64,000 nt of DNA from Vagococcus martis. GTDB lineage: Bacteria; Bacillota; Bacilli; Lactobacillales; Vagococcaceae. Below the pieces are notes generated by a model. That model was not told where the DNA came from, made no database searches, and saw nothing but the letters and a program-made list of their open reading frames with translations. The stretch lies in assembly GCF_002026305.1 (NCBI RefSeq), contig NZ_MVAB01000001.1, positions 1,346,001-1,410,000 on the forward strand. Direction: 5' to 3'. A program made the position numbers and the translations under genes. How positions within the stretch are numbered: position 1 is the stretch's first letter; each line of letters starts with the position of its first letter. Shown here piece by piece: positions 1 through 9,545 of the stretch.

Positions 1-1
1 C

Positions 2-565
2 GTTTTAGATAAATTTCATCTCGTTCAACATCTCAGCAGGGCATTTCAAAAGATACGGATTAAAATAATGACTCAATTAAAATGTAAAGATAACGGGGTT
101 ATCTATAGACGAATTAAAAAGTATTGGAAATTACTTCAAAAAAGTTATGACAAATTAGATTATATCCAACAGCATTGGCGTCCATCCTTTAAAGCGTATC
201 TTTCTGAAAAAGAATTACTTGAACGCTTACTTACCTATGATTCTAAATTGACAGAGGCTTACAACACCTATCAACAAATTTTAAGAGCGATTCAAACAAA
301 GGATTATTCTTTATTTTTGGAATTAATTAATCAACAAACAGGATTTAAAGAGTTTATTCCTGTTTTCAAAACATTTAAAAAATATCGAGAAGAAATAAAA
401 AACACCTTTGAAACATCTTATTCAAACGGTCCATTAGAATGTATGAATAACCACATTAAAGTCGTTAAGCGTAATGCCTATGGCATGAGAAGTTTTTATA
501 ATTTTAAGCTACGACTATCAATTTGTTTAAAAGAATCTGCCTTTACAGCACCAAAAAAGATCTAG
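2..565 (+). CDS. ISL3-family transposase, C-terminal part (5' end outside window)
   Basis: The frame is open from the first bases (LDKFHLVQHLSRAFQKIRIK...), so the ATG at 68 is internal and not the start. About 187 residues are visible. They correspond to the C-terminal part of the DDE domain: the DKFH segment matches DRFHIIQHINRSF of the complete transposase at 10662-11939, and the end carries the typical ETSYSNGPLECMNNHIKVVKRNAYG block with the last catalytic Glu (PLE). No frameshift is visible, so the gene may be intact upstream. Function: cut-and-paste or replicative transposition of its own element. Confidence 0.85.
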   Translation, partial: VLDKFHLVQHLSRAFQKIRIKIMTQLKCKDNGVIYRRIKKYWKLLQKSYDKLDYIQQHWRPSFKAYLSEKELLERLLTYDSKLTEAYNTYQQILRAIQTKDYSLFLELINQQTGFKEFIPVFKTFKKYREEIKNTFETSYSNGPLECMNNHIKVVKRNAYGMRSFYNFKLRLSICLKESAFTAPKKI

Positions 566-589
566 AAAACTAAATGCTTTCTAGATCTT
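557..589. terminator. Perfect 12-bp hairpin at the end of the ISL3 transposase
   Basis: The arms are AAGATCTAGAAA (557-568) and TTTCTAGATCTT (578-589), overlapping the transposase stop codon. Read on the minus strand it is followed by six U residues, so it would stop transcription entering the element from the right. Read on the plus strand it has only a weak U-tract. Confidence 0.45.
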
Positions 590-611
590 AAATTCTAACG
601 TATTAATCCTT

Positions 612-635
612 ACCAACAGTAGTTGACAAAGAGCC
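612..635 (-). repeat. Terminal inverted repeat (right end) of the first ISL3 element
   Basis: It reads ACCAACAGTAG...AAAGAGCC and aligns without gaps to the right repeat of the second element at 12017-12040 (19/24). The 8 bases that follow, AAAATAAT (636-643), would be the target duplication, but the left copy is outside the window. Confidence 0.75.
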
Positions 636-1025
636 AAAATAATAGAAGAAAAGCGATATATGGGGAATTGAGAAAAGATATAGGTAAAATTTTAAGAAAA
701 TTATGCGATATGAAAAATGTCGAAATAATAGAGGTTCATGCAATGTCAGATCATATACCTATGCTAGTAAGAATTCCACCAAAGGAATCAGCTTCAGGAT
801 TTATGGGATTTCTAAAAGGAAGAAGAGCTGTGCTAATTCATGGGCAACATGGAAATTTGAAATATAAATATGGAGATAGAAATTTTTGGTCGAAAGGCTA
901 TTATGTTAGCACAGTAGGTTTAAATCAAAAGACAATACAAAAATATATTCCAGAACAAGAAGTGATGACAGAGTAAGAGATATTGTATAACTAAACGAGA
1001 ATATATGGATCCATTTAAACAATAA
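636..1025 (+). pseudogene. tnpA: IS200/IS605-type transposase TnpA (Y1 HUH), broken
   Basis: The translation RRKAIYGELRKDIGKILRKL, then PPKESASGFMGFLKG, then GNRFW/GYYV-like blocks follows the small tyrosine (HUH) transposases of IS200 type. It is broken in four ways. About 20 N-terminal residues are replaced by the ISL3 end, and the apparent TTG start at 623 lies within the ISL3 repeat. The expected HIH metal-binding motif reads HIP (SDHIPMLV). The frame ends at 974-976. The usual C-terminal tail continues in the +1 frame (978-1025, ...KREYMDPFKQ), which shows a frameshift. The gene cannot make an active enzyme. Confidence 0.85.
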
Positions 1026-1159
1026 AAGTCTTCTCAAATAGTGGTTTGCAGTCTTTTAAGAGCCCTATTTAGAGGTTATGCGAGTAGTGATTCCTTCTGG
1101 GGCTATTAAATAAGTCTGACCCAAAAGTAACTTTTAAAATAAGAATCACTCCATTATCA

Positions 1160-1216
1160 AAATAGAAATCTCATGAAATAAACGTTATAATTAACGGATT
1201 TCATGGGACTTTTTCT
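1160..1216 (+). terminator. Stem-loop with T-run between IS remnant and phosphatase gene
   Basis: The arms ATCTCATGAAAT and ATTTCATGGGA face each other and are followed by TTTTT on the plus strand. It lies just beyond the stop of the minus-strand phosphatase gene, so it may serve both directions. Confidence 0.5.
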
Positions 1217-1250
1217 ATTCTAATACTTTTAGATCAGCCTCTTTTACTTT

Positions 1251-1835
1251 TTAAAATTTATGATTGATTGCTTCAATAAACATAAATTTATCGTTCTCAA
1301 ATGAAAATTTTAGGATTGAGCAATTTGAAAAAGCAATAGTAGAGACTGTTTTAAAATCTAACCAAGCTTGAATAAATAAGTACATAGCCCCACCATGACT
1401 AACTGCTAAAATTGTATCAGAGTTATCTTCTTTCATTACTTTAGTTAATGTATCGATCATACGTTTTTGGACATCACTGGCTGATTCCCCACCGTACGGA
1501 ACAAAAGCATCACCGTATGACGTTTCACCTGGTTTAATTTTAGGGTTTAATCTTTCACTCTCACCTTCAAATAATCCAAAATGCCATTCTTTTAATCCTT
1601 TTAAACGTTTATAGTGATCGTGTCCAGCAACGATTTCTAACGTGTCACATGCACGTTCCTGCGTTGATGAATAAAAAGCATCAATCTCGATGTGGTTATC
1701 TTCAAAGTATTTTTTTGCAATATGAGTTTGTCGAATCCCTTCATCTGTCAAAGGTGAATCACAAAATCCTTGAATTTTTCCTAGTTGATTAAAAAGAGTT
1801 TGTCCATGTCGCATTAAATAAAGTGTTTTAGCCAA
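1251..1835 (-). CDS. Histidine phosphatase family protein (phosphoglycerate-mutase-like)
   Basis: 194 residues. The N-terminus has the RHG motif (R9-H10-G11) of the histidine phosphatase superfamily, followed by FNQLGKIQGFCDSPLTDEG. A second catalytic His is in AVSHGGAMY (about residue 146). Size and motifs fit GpmB/YhfR-like broad-specificity phosphatases and not the glycolytic enzyme. The substrate cannot be told from sequence. It is co-oriented with the upstream pseudouridine synthase gene (15 bp apart), with which it is probably co-transcribed. Confidence 0.9.
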   Translation of the reverse strand: MAKTLYLMRHGQTLFNQLGKIQGFCDSPLTDEGIRQTHIAKKYFEDNHIEIDAFYSSTQERACDTLEIVAGHDHYKRLKGLKEWHFGLFEGESERLNPKIKPGETSYGDAFVPYGGESASDVQKRMIDTLTKVMKEDNSDTILAVSHGGAMYLFIQAWLDFKTVSTIAFSNCSILKFSFENDKFMFIEAINHKF

Positions 1836-1850
1836 ATTAAACAGTCCTTT

Positions 1851-2723
1851 CTATTGTTTGATTTCAAATAAACTGGGCATTGCTTGAACAACAATGTCTT
1901 CATTCGTAAAAGGGTGTACTAAGTGAAGCGATTTTGCATGAAGCTGTAGTCTAGGATAGGTTGATGATGGATTGTATAAAGGGTCGCCAATGATGGGGTG
2001 TTTTATGCTCTCTAAGTGTACACGGATTTGATGTGTGCGTCCTGTATCAAGTTTACATTTGATATGAGTTGTATTTTTCAACACCTCAACTACGGATACA
2101 TGAGTTCTAGCTTGTGCACCTTTTTTTGTATCAACTACACGTTTTCGTCTGTCATGACGATGGCGTCCGATAGGTTTATCAATAGTCAATTTTTTTTCTT
2201 TGATAATCCCACTTACTTCGGCTTCATAATAGCGATTGATTTTCTTTTGTTCTAATAATCTACCAAGTATAGGCAAAATAATTGGATGTTTTGCAAAAAC
2301 AATGGCACCGCTTGTTTCTTTATCAAGTCTATGCACAACATACGGCTCTTGATTCTTAGGAGCTAAATATGCAGCCAAGTCGTTTAGTAAGGTATCTGAC
2401 TCTTGAGGTTGATTTGGATGAGTTTTTTGACCGTATGCTTTGTTGACGATGATGAGGTGTTCATCTTCCCATAAGACATTGACCGCCTCTTTATTCCCTA
2501 AGGAAATGTCAGGCTTTGTATAATCACTATCTTCGAAAATCATCGTCACTGTATCACTAGCTATAACAGTTTCATGGAACATGACAGGTTGATTATTTTT
2601 TAACACATTTTTTCGTGTTCTTAAAAAATGTCGGACTTTCCTAGGAATAAGCCAATCGTTTTCTAGTAGGTCACGAATCGTAGTTTCATGTGTTCCTTTT
2701 GGTAAAGTGATAGACAGCTGCAT
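1851..2723 (-). CDS. RluA-family rRNA pseudouridine synthase
   Basis: 290 residues. The catalytic motif HRLDKETSG gives the Asp nucleophile at about D134. RTHQIRVHL near residue 230 is the second family signature. The N-terminal 60 residues look like the degenerate S4 RNA-binding domain. RluA/RluC/RluD enzymes isomerise uridines in 23S rRNA or tRNA; the exact target position is not predictable. The start is supported by AAAAGGAG upstream on the minus strand. The gene is divergent from the penicillin-binding protein gene. Confidence 0.92.
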   Translation of the reverse strand: MQLSITLPKGTHETTIRDLLENDWLIPRKVRHFLRTRKNVLKNNQPVMFHETVIASDTVTMIFEDSDYTKPDISLGNKEAVNVLWEDEHLIIVNKAYGQKTHPNQPQESDTLLNDLAAYLAPKNQEPYVVHRLDKETSGAIVFAKHPIILPILGRLLEQKKINRYYEAEVSGIIKEKKLTIDKPIGRHRHDRRKRVVDTKKGAQARTHVSVVEVLKNTTHIKCKLDTGRTHQIRVHLESIKHPIIGDPLYNPSSTYPRLQLHAKSLHLVHPFTNEDIVVQAMPSLFEIKQ

Positions 2724-2892
2724 AAGTGGACTCCTTTTTCTAATTTAAACGTTTTTTAAAAAATATCATGTAGTAATTTAATGTTTGTTTGGTATCTTTA
2801 ATAGACTTATGAAGATAAGTCTTTAGACGTATCAGTTATTTATGATAATATGATACACTAAATTTATAAAATTTAATAGAAAGGACATTATC

Positions 2893-5049
2893 ATGGAACA
2901 AGTTAAGAAGTATTTAGAAGTGATAAAATCCTGGCTAATCAGGTTTGGTGCATGGTTAAAACCTCATTGGCAAACATTTCGAGTACATCAAAAAAGAATA
3001 TGGAAGAAATACCATATCAATAAAATAATTTTATTAACAGCTTTAACAGTTGTCTTAGTCACAAGCATTTATCTGTTTTATTTAGCTAAGAGTATGAATG
3101 TGTCTGGGTTAAAAGCAGGTTTGGAACAATCCACGACGATTTATGATAAAGACGGCGATGAAGCTGGTAAACTAAGGAAAAATGGTGGAACGTTTGTAAC
3201 GTTAGATAACATCTCACCGTATGTGGTAGATGCCTTGATTTCTACAGAGGACCGCCGCTTTTATCAGCATAAAGGATACGATGTGAAAGGGATTTTAAGA
3301 GCCGCAGCTAGAAAAGTGATTAGAAGAAATAATAGCGGTGGTGGTGGGAGTACTATCACACAGCAGTTAGCAAAAAATGCCTTTTTAGACCAACAACAAA
3401 CTTATACGCGTAAAGCAAAAGAACTCTTTTTAGCAATAGAGTTGGAAAAAGAGTATTCAAAAGATGAAATTTTAGAAATGTACTTAAACAAATCGTACTT
3501 TGGTAGTGGAGTTTGGGGAATTCAAGATGCATCCAAGAAATATTTTGGTAAAGATGCTAAAGATTTAACGATTGATGAAGCAGCTGTACTTGTTGGTGTG
3601 TTGAAAGGTCCTAGTTTATACAATCCGATTGATCATATGGATTATGCAGTCAATCGCCGTAACACAGTGCTATCTGTGATGGTTGATAATGGAAAATTAG
3701 ATAAGGCTACGGCAGATGGTTTGATGAAAGAACCGATTTATTTAACGGATACCTATGTACCCGATAAGGAATCATACAAATATCCTTATTACTTTGACGC
3801 GGTCATTTCTGAAGCGACTGATAAAACAGGCTTAACAGATGCGGAAATTTCGAATGGCGGATACAAAATATATACAGCTTTAGATCAAGTGTATCAACAA
3901 GGCATGGACAAAACGTTTGCAGATGATAGTTTGTTTCCTCCTGCAGCGTCAGATGGTGCCATTGTAGAAGGAACGTCTGTGGCGATTAATCCTAGCTCTG
4001 GTGGTGTGATGGGGATTATTGGAGGGCGTGGTGAGTACACGTATCGTGGATGGAATCGTGCGACTGATTCAAAATTATCACCAGGTTCTACGATGAAACC
4101 TCTATCTGTTTATACGCCAGCTTTAGAAGCAGGATACAAACCAGATGATATGTTAAAAGATGAAGAGTTATCTTATTATGATGTGCATAACTTCTCTCGC
4201 ACATATAGTGGTGAAACATCTATGACGAATGCATTGATTCGTAGTTTAAATGCTCCTGCAGTTTGGCTAATGCATGAGATTGGCATTGATAGAGGATATA
4301 AAAAAGTTGAACAGTTTGGTATTAAGCTAGACCAAGAAGATAAGTATTATGGACTTGCGTTAGGTGGCCTAACAAAAGGAGCTAGACCAATCGACATGGC
4401 AAGTGCGTATACGGTATTTGCTAACGAGGGAGTTAGAAAAGAAACACATTTTATTACAAAAATTGAAGATTCACATGGTGTGATTATTTATGAAAATCAA
4501 AAACCAAAATCAACACGCGTGACAACACCTGAAGTGGCTGAAGAGATGACAAGTATGCTTCAAGGTGTATATAGTTCAGGAACAGGAGCCGCTGCTCAGC
4601 CGTACGGTTATCAAATAGCCGGTAAAACAGGAACGACTGAAAATATAAATGCAGATGGTATGTCAAAAGATCAGTGGATGATAGGGTACACACCAGATGT
4701 GGTGGTAGCTACATGGATTGGTTTTGATAAGAGTGGCCCGGACCATTATTTACCAGGAAACGATAGTAGCTATATTTCAAATGTGTTTAGAACAGAGATG
4801 CAAAGTATATTGGGAGCCTCTCCTAACACGCCGTTTCCAGTAAAAGACGCCACACAAACTGAAGAGTATATTGGTAGCCAAGAAAATAACACGACGACTA
4901 ATGGAAAACTAGACGGAATTGGTGACACATTAAATGATGTGGGTGGAAAAATCAAACAAGGTGCAGACACAGTTGGAGATGGTATCAAAAAAGGTCTAGA
5001 TAAAGTTGGCGAAGCTTGGCAAGGTATTTGGGGCAGAGTAACCCAATAA
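2893..5049 (+). CDS. Class A penicillin-binding protein (transglycosylase/transpeptidase)
   Basis: 718 residues. A cytoplasmic basic tail (1-44) is followed by one membrane segment (about 45-66). The GT51 glycosyltransferase domain has the catalytic Glu in TEDRRFYQHKG (about E119) and STITQQLAKN. The transpeptidase domain has the active-site serine in SPGSTMK (S399/K402), SLN at about 451 and KTGT at about 578. A Lys/Gly-rich tail ends the protein. It polymerises lipid II and cross-links peptidoglycan outside the membrane. Enterococci have several class A PBPs; the position before yheA-yhaONM suggests the PBP2A/PbpF-like one, but I do not assign the symbol. RBS AAAGGA lies before the ATG. Confidence 0.93.
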   Translation: MEQVKKYLEVIKSWLIRFGAWLKPHWQTFRVHQKRIWKKYHINKIILLTALTVVLVTSIYLFYLAKSMNVSGLKAGLEQSTTIYDKDGDEAGKLRKNGGTFVTLDNISPYVVDALISTEDRRFYQHKGYDVKGILRAAARKVIRRNNSGGGGSTITQQLAKNAFLDQQQTYTRKAKELFLAIELEKEYSKDEILEMYLNKSYFGSGVWGIQDASKKYFGKDAKDLTIDEAAVLVGVLKGPSLYNPIDHMDYAVNRRNTVLSVMVDNGKLDKATADGLMKEPIYLTDTYVPDKESYKYPYYFDAVISEATDKTGLTDAEISNGGYKIYTALDQVYQQGMDKTFADDSLFPPAASDGAIVEGTSVAINPSSGGVMGIIGGRGEYTYRGWNRATDSKLSPGSTMKPLSVYTPALEAGYKPDDMLKDEELSYYDVHNFSRTYSGETSMTNALIRSLNAPAVWLMHEIGIDRGYKKVEQFGIKLDQEDKYYGLALGGLTKGARPIDMASAYTVFANEGVRKETHFITKIEDSHGVIIYENQKPKSTRVTTPEVAEEMTSMLQGVYSSGTGAAAQPYGYQIAGKTGTTENINADGMSKDQWMIGYTPDVVVATWIGFDKSGPDHYLPGNDSSYISNVFRTEMQSILGASPNTPFPVKDATQTEEYIGSQENNTTTNGKLDGIGDTLNDVGGKIKQGADTVGDGIKKGLDKVGEAWQGIWGRVTQ

Positions 5050-5117
5050 GAGTAGGTTTTTTTAGCGAAACATGTTACAATATTAAGAGAATAAATTTCT
5101 ATTAAAGGAGCATACAT

Positions 5118-5465
5118 ATGTCAAATAATATTTATGATAGTGCCAATCAAATCGAACGTGAAATTCGTCAAATGGATGAATTTTTAGCTTTAAGTAGTGC
5201 TTTTGATGCAGTAAAAGCTGATCAAGAAGCATTTGAATTATTTAAGGCATTTCAAGAACTACAAATGACCTTACAACAAAAACAAATGCAAGGTGAAGAA
5301 TTTTCTGACGAAGATGCTCAAAAAGCACAAGAAATGGCAGAAAAAGTTCAAGGTGAAGCATTAATCCAAGATTTAATGCAAAAAGAACAAGCTTTTAGTA
5401 TGATTGTTAATGACTTAAACCGCATCATTATGCAACCAGTTCAAGATTTATATACGTTAGATTAA
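5118..5465 (+). CDS. yheA: YlbF/YmcA-family protein YheA
   Basis: 115 residues, highly charged and predicted all-helical (repeated Gln/Glu/Lys helices, no membrane segment). Length and pattern fit the DUF964 (YlbF/YmcA/YheA) family. In Bacillus the relatives YlbF and YmcA form a complex that modulates RNase Y; the specific role of YheA is unknown. It has a strong AAAGGAG site. Its place directly before yhaO-yhaN-yhaM, a conserved neighbourhood in Bacilli, supports the YheA assignment over YlbF. A terminator follows at 5480. Confidence 0.85.
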   Translation: MSNNIYDSANQIEREIRQMDEFLALSSAFDAVKADQEAFELFKAFQELQMTLQQKQMQGEEFSDEDAQKAQEMAEKVQGEALIQDLMQKEQAFSMIVNDLNRIIMQPVQDLYTLD

Positions 5466-5479
5466 TCGACACAATAATG

Positions 5480-5517
5480 GGTGGTTAAGCAAGTGCTTAA
5501 CCGCCTATATTTTTTAT
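5480..5517 (+). terminator. Intrinsic terminator after yheA
   Basis: The GGTGGTTAAGC (5480-5490) / GCTTAACCGCC (5494-5504) hairpin is followed by TATATTTTTTAT. It separates yheA from the yhaONM operon. Confidence 0.8.
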
Positions 5518-5565
5518 AGAACTTATTTTCTTTAATATGTGATGATAGTAAAAGGAGTGTGGCGC

Positions 5566-6780
5566 ATGAAATTTATTCATATGGCAGATTTACATATAGA
5601 TCAACCTTTTTCTGGGATTACTACAGAAGATGTAGCGTTCCAAAAAGAGATACAACAAATAAATTATCAAGTATTTGAAGCAATTATTGATTTGTGTATT
5701 AAAAAGTCAGTGGATTTTTTATTAGTGGTAGGTGATACGTTTCATCAAGCAACATCATCAATCTATACACAAAAATTTATTATGGACCAGTTTAAAAAAT
5801 TAGAAGAGCATCACATTACAGTGGTGATGTCTTTTGGCAACCATGATTACTATACTAAGAGTCGTTACTGGTTTGACTGGCCAGAAAATGTCGTACTTTT
5901 TGACAAAGAAGAAGTAACGACAAAAGTACTGACTTTAAAGAACGGTCAAAGTGTTTCGATTAGTGGGTTTTCTTATGAACATCAGTGGATTACTGACCAA
6001 AAAGCGTTGGAATTTCCTGAGAGAAGTACTGAAACGGATTATCATATTGGTTTTTATCATGGCGAAATTGGACAAGAAGGTAAGTACGCACCGTTTTCTT
6101 TATCACAATTAAAATCAACATATGATTATTGGGGATTGGGGCATATTCATAAGAGTGAAGAATTAATGGAAAAACCATTAACAATTTATCCTGGAACACC
6201 TCAAGGACATACAAGAAAAGAACGAGACACTAAAGGTGTTAGTTTTGTTGAGATTAGTGGATCAAGTGTTTCTCAACGTTTTATTGATGTGAGTAAAGCA
6301 ACATGGGTACAACAAGATATCTCATTAAAAGAAACAACAAGAGCAGAACAATTAGCAAAAATAGAAAAAGAAATTATAGCAGCTAGATACATGAAAGAAG
6401 TCACGTTATTAGTTGTAAAGCTAAGCCCATCATCAGAAGAGGGCATTAGTGAATTATTATTACACAAAGAAGAAATACTAAGCTACTTACAACGTCAACT
6501 ACTACGCAAAACATCGTATTATATTTGGTTAGTAGATATTGTGATTGAACCAATTAAATCAAATCAATTAATTATGGGCTTTGAAGCGAGTTTAATTGAT
6601 GATTTGTCTCAGCATTTTCTACAACGAAATGAGTTTTTTTCAGTCGCTAAGGACATTGTCCAACAGCCAATTGTGGGGACTAATATAATATTTGATGAAG
6701 AAGACATTCAGCGGATTGTTGAAGAAAGTAGTCAGTTAGTAAAAGATAAAATGATTTTTAAAAATGGAGTAGGCCAATGA
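5566..6780 (+). CDS. yhaO: DNA repair exonuclease, Mre11/SbcD-like (YhaO)
   Basis: 404 residues from the ATG at 5566, chosen because AAAAGGAG lies 8 bp upstream; an in-frame GTG at 5539 has no site. The calcineurin-like phosphoesterase motifs are visible in order: FIHMADLHID (D8, H10), VVGDTFHQ, SFGNHDYY and GLGHIHKS. YhaO is the nuclease partner of the SMC-like ATPase YhaN, in a pair related to SbcCD/Mre11-Rad50. The stop codon overlaps the yhaN start (ATGA), indicating coupled translation. Confidence 0.92.
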   Translation: MKFIHMADLHIDQPFSGITTEDVAFQKEIQQINYQVFEAIIDLCIKKSVDFLLVVGDTFHQATSSIYTQKFIMDQFKKLEEHHITVVMSFGNHDYYTKSRYWFDWPENVVLFDKEEVTTKVLTLKNGQSVSISGFSYEHQWITDQKALEFPERSTETDYHIGFYHGEIGQEGKYAPFSLSQLKSTYDYWGLGHIHKSEELMEKPLTIYPGTPQGHTRKERDTKGVSFVEISGSSVSQRFIDVSKATWVQQDISLKETTRAEQLAKIEKEIIAARYMKEVTLLVVKLSPSSEEGISELLLHKEEILSYLQRQLLRKTSYYIWLVDIVIEPIKSNQLIMGFEASLIDDLSQHFLQRNEFFSVAKDIVQQPIVGTNIIFDEEDIQRIVEESSQLVKDKMIFKNGVGQ

Positions 6781-9545
6781 AAATAAGACGATTATATATA
6801 AATGGATTTGGAAAATTTAATAATCAAGTCTTCAATCTTAAGGAAGATAATCAGCTCATTTTTGGTGACAATGAATCTGGAAAATCTACGCTTTATCATT
6901 TCATTCGCACGATTTTATTTGGGTTTCCTAAGAAAAGAGACATGGTACGTGATTTCACTCCAGTAGAAGGTGCAACGTATGGTGGTCATATTATTGTGGA
7001 TCATCCTATTCATGGGGAGTTATATATCGAACGTTTCAAAGAAAAGAATAAAGGTCAAGCATACGTTAGATTAGAGGATGGTCGAGTAGGTGATGAGCAC
7101 TTATTGATATCGTTGATAACACCACTAACGAAAGAAGTGTTTGATGAAGTATTCAGTTTTCAACAAGAACAACTGACTGATCTAAATGAGTTGAATGAAG
7201 TAAGATTACAGCGTTTGCTCCTAACGGTTGGCTTGACAGGCAGTGAAAGGCTAACAGCTATTTCAAATGATTTTTTAAAGGATAGACAACAAATTTATAA
7301 GCCATCAGGTAGAATTCCTTTATTAAATCAACAATTGAAAGAGTTTAATCGCTTAGAACAAAGTATTAGATTGGTTGAGGAACAGGAAAATACTTATCGT
7401 ACTAAATGGAATCGACGACTTGAGTTAGAAAAACTATTAGAAAAAGAGAAAAAAGAGCTTGAAGATAGTATGTCTCTTGAAAAAACATTACTAGAGCAAC
7501 AAAAATATTTCCCACTTTATACTGAATGGCAAACGCTAAATCAAGAAACAGGTGGAAGTAGCACAGAACAAGCACCAAAAACGACAGTTAAAAGTGTGTC
7601 TGAAGCGTTACAAGAATATAAATTCTTAACGAAAAAAGAAACTGAATTATTAGAAAATCAAAGTGATATCATTAAAGATATCACGCCAGCTGTCCAATTT
7701 TATCTTGAAAATCAAGAATTATTTGACCAATTGTTAGATGATCAATTAAGTGTTCAATCTATCAGTGAGCGTCAAGAAGTGTTGCAACAACAGTTGGAGG
7801 CTTACACATCTAGTAAAAAAGAGTTGTACGATAAGTATCGTTTGTCAAATGCCTTACTTGATGTTGTGATTGAAGATAAAGAAGAAGAGTCGTTAAAAGA
7901 GCTAGCTGAAGCAGAGGAAGAGTTACTTAGAAAACAAGTCATTTTATCTAATGAAAAAAGTCGCTTGTCAATTAGACAACGAAATCTAGATAAAGAATTA
8001 TCTAAATCAGAAAATCAGTTATCTATTCCATCAATGAGTCACTCAGAAGATGGTGAGATAGATGAGGCACCATTCTTTGATTCATTTACAATCAAAATGT
8101 TTTCTGGTTTGTCACTTGCGATTGCAGTCATGATGTTATTGTTGGCCATTGTTTTAGGCTTGTCATGGTTGTACGTTATTGTAGCAGCATTTGTTGGTTT
8201 AGGTGTGTTTGGGTTTATTAAAGCAAATAAAGTACCCAAATATCATCCTGTAACACCTGAAGAGGCTAAGTCTATATATAAACAGCAACTAAATGAAGCC
8301 GATCAATTGGCTGATGAGCTAAATGATTTAGAAAAAAACTTAGCAAGTTTCAATGAACAAGAAGCGTTAGTAAAAAAACAAAAAGAACAATGGGTGACAG
8401 CTTATGGTTTCCCTATAGATGAAACGGTATCAATGTGGTTAACGACTTTACCCGTTTTTAGTCAATTACGTGATATCCAAAAAAATGAGCAAGAGATGAC
8501 ATTACAACTTGCAACAATTGATAAAGCCATTACGTCATATAAAGAGTCTCTTTCATTTGCCAAAGATTGGATTCCTTTAGAAGGTAAAAACATACGTGAG
8601 AGCTTTAAAGAAGTCAAAAAATTTACGGATACACAAAAAGAAGCCATCAATCGTTTGGAAGGTAGCGAAACAAATAACATCCAAAGTGAATTAGCTTCTA
8701 TCAGACATCAAAAATCAGCTTGCCAAACATTGATTAATGACTTAACTAATCAGCATAAATCAACACCAATTGATGTAGCAAAAGAATGGTTAAATCGTCA
8801 AGAGCAGTTGGATCAAAATGCCAATCGTATGGATGAATTAGAAAATCAATTAGAGAATGTATTTGATTTGTCTAATAATTATAACTTATTGTCAATTAAT
8901 AAAAGTTTAATGAAATTAAAAGCAGACCAAGATGAGCTTAAAGATCAAGAAAAGGCTTATCAAACAGAGTGGCAACAGATTGATTATGATATGAAACAAA
9001 TGGAAAAAAATGGCTCATTGGATGATTTACGTCAAGAGCGAGCAACTCAATTATCTAAGATTGAAGAAATGACCGAACAGTGGTTAACGCTACGTTTTTC
9101 TGAAGAATTAGTTCAACGTTTATTCCAATATTTATCGGATCAACAGCTTCCAACACTTTTAGGTACTGTCACAGGTTACTTCAATTTACTAACTAATAAA
9201 ACGTATCACAAAGTGCTAGTTGATGATGGTCAACTCATTATTGTAGACAATCATCAAAGACAGTGGAAAATCGACCAATTATCGACAGGAACAAAAGATC
9301 AGTTGTATATGGCCTTTCGTTTAGCCTTTATCCACTTGCATAGTGAAGATTATGGCTCACCGATTATTATTGATGATGGTTGGTTGCACTTTGATGATAC
9401 ACGTAAAGCCACACTGTTTAAGTTATTAGATATGTTAGGTAAAGACAACCAGGTAATTTGTTTAACGTCTGATACAACCATGAGGGATTATTTTGAAACA
9501 AAAGATCAGTCTGTATTGGTTATTGGAGAGGAAGAGACAGCATGA
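6777..9545 (+). CDS. yhaN: SMC/Rad50-like ATPase with central membrane hairpin (YhaN)
   Basis: 922 residues. The Walker A motif is GDNESGKST near residue 35. The C-terminus has the ABC signature region STGTKDQLYMAFRLA and a Walker B-like block IIIDDGWLHFDD. Long coiled coils fill residues 180-420 and 500-770. Between them, at about 440-480, are two adjacent hydrophobic segments (LAIAVMMLLLAIVLGLSWLY and VIVAAFVGLGVFGFI), which put a membrane hairpin where Rad50 has its zinc hook. This agrees with YhaN proteins known from Bacilli. It overlaps yhaO and yhaM by 4 bp on each side. Confidence 0.92.
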   Translation: MKIRRLYINGFGKFNNQVFNLKEDNQLIFGDNESGKSTLYHFIRTILFGFPKKRDMVRDFTPVEGATYGGHIIVDHPIHGELYIERFKEKNKGQAYVRLEDGRVGDEHLLISLITPLTKEVFDEVFSFQQEQLTDLNELNEVRLQRLLLTVGLTGSERLTAISNDFLKDRQQIYKPSGRIPLLNQQLKEFNRLEQSIRLVEEQENTYRTKWNRRLELEKLLEKEKKELEDSMSLEKTLLEQQKYFPLYTEWQTLNQETGGSSTEQAPKTTVKSVSEALQEYKFLTKKETELLENQSDIIKDITPAVQFYLENQELFDQLLDDQLSVQSISERQEVLQQQLEAYTSSKKELYDKYRLSNALLDVVIEDKEEESLKELAEAEEELLRKQVILSNEKSRLSIRQRNLDKELSKSENQLSIPSMSHSEDGEIDEAPFFDSFTIKMFSGLSLAIAVMMLLLAIVLGLSWLYVIVAAFVGLGVFGFIKANKVPKYHPVTPEEAKSIYKQQLNEADQLADELNDLEKNLASFNEQEALVKKQKEQWVTAYGFPIDETVSMWLTTLPVFSQLRDIQKNEQEMTLQLATIDKAITSYKESLSFAKDWIPLEGKNIRESFKEVKKFTDTQKEAINRLEGSETNNIQSELASIRHQKSACQTLINDLTNQHKSTPIDVAKEWLNRQEQLDQNANRMDELENQLENVFDLSNNYNLLSINKSLMKLKADQDELKDQEKAYQTEWQQIDYDMKQMEKNGSLDDLRQERATQLSKIEEMTEQWLTLRFSEELVQRLFQYLSDQQLPTLLGTVTGYFNLLTNKTYHKVLVDDGQLIIVDNHQRQWKIDQLSTGTKDQLYMAFRLAFIHLHSEDYGSPIIIDDGWLHFDDTRKATLFKLLDMLGKDNQVICLTSDTTMRDYFETKDQSVLVIGEEETA

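Larger units (their letters stand above)
1..635 (+). mobile_element. ISL3-family insertion sequence, right part (left part outside window)
   Basis: The span holds the 3' part of an ISL3-type transposase gene and then a terminal inverted repeat at 612-635. That repeat matches the right repeat of the complete ISL3 element at 12017-12040 at 19 of 24 positions. The protein is clearly different from the second copy (roughly half identical by eye), so these are two different ISL3 elements. The right end lies inside an IS200-type transposase gene. The left end cannot be seen. Confidence 0.85.

Noticed and set aside
5539-5565. Longer yhaO starting at GTG 5539
   Set aside because: The AAAAGGAG site lies within this stretch and fits the ATG at 5566.
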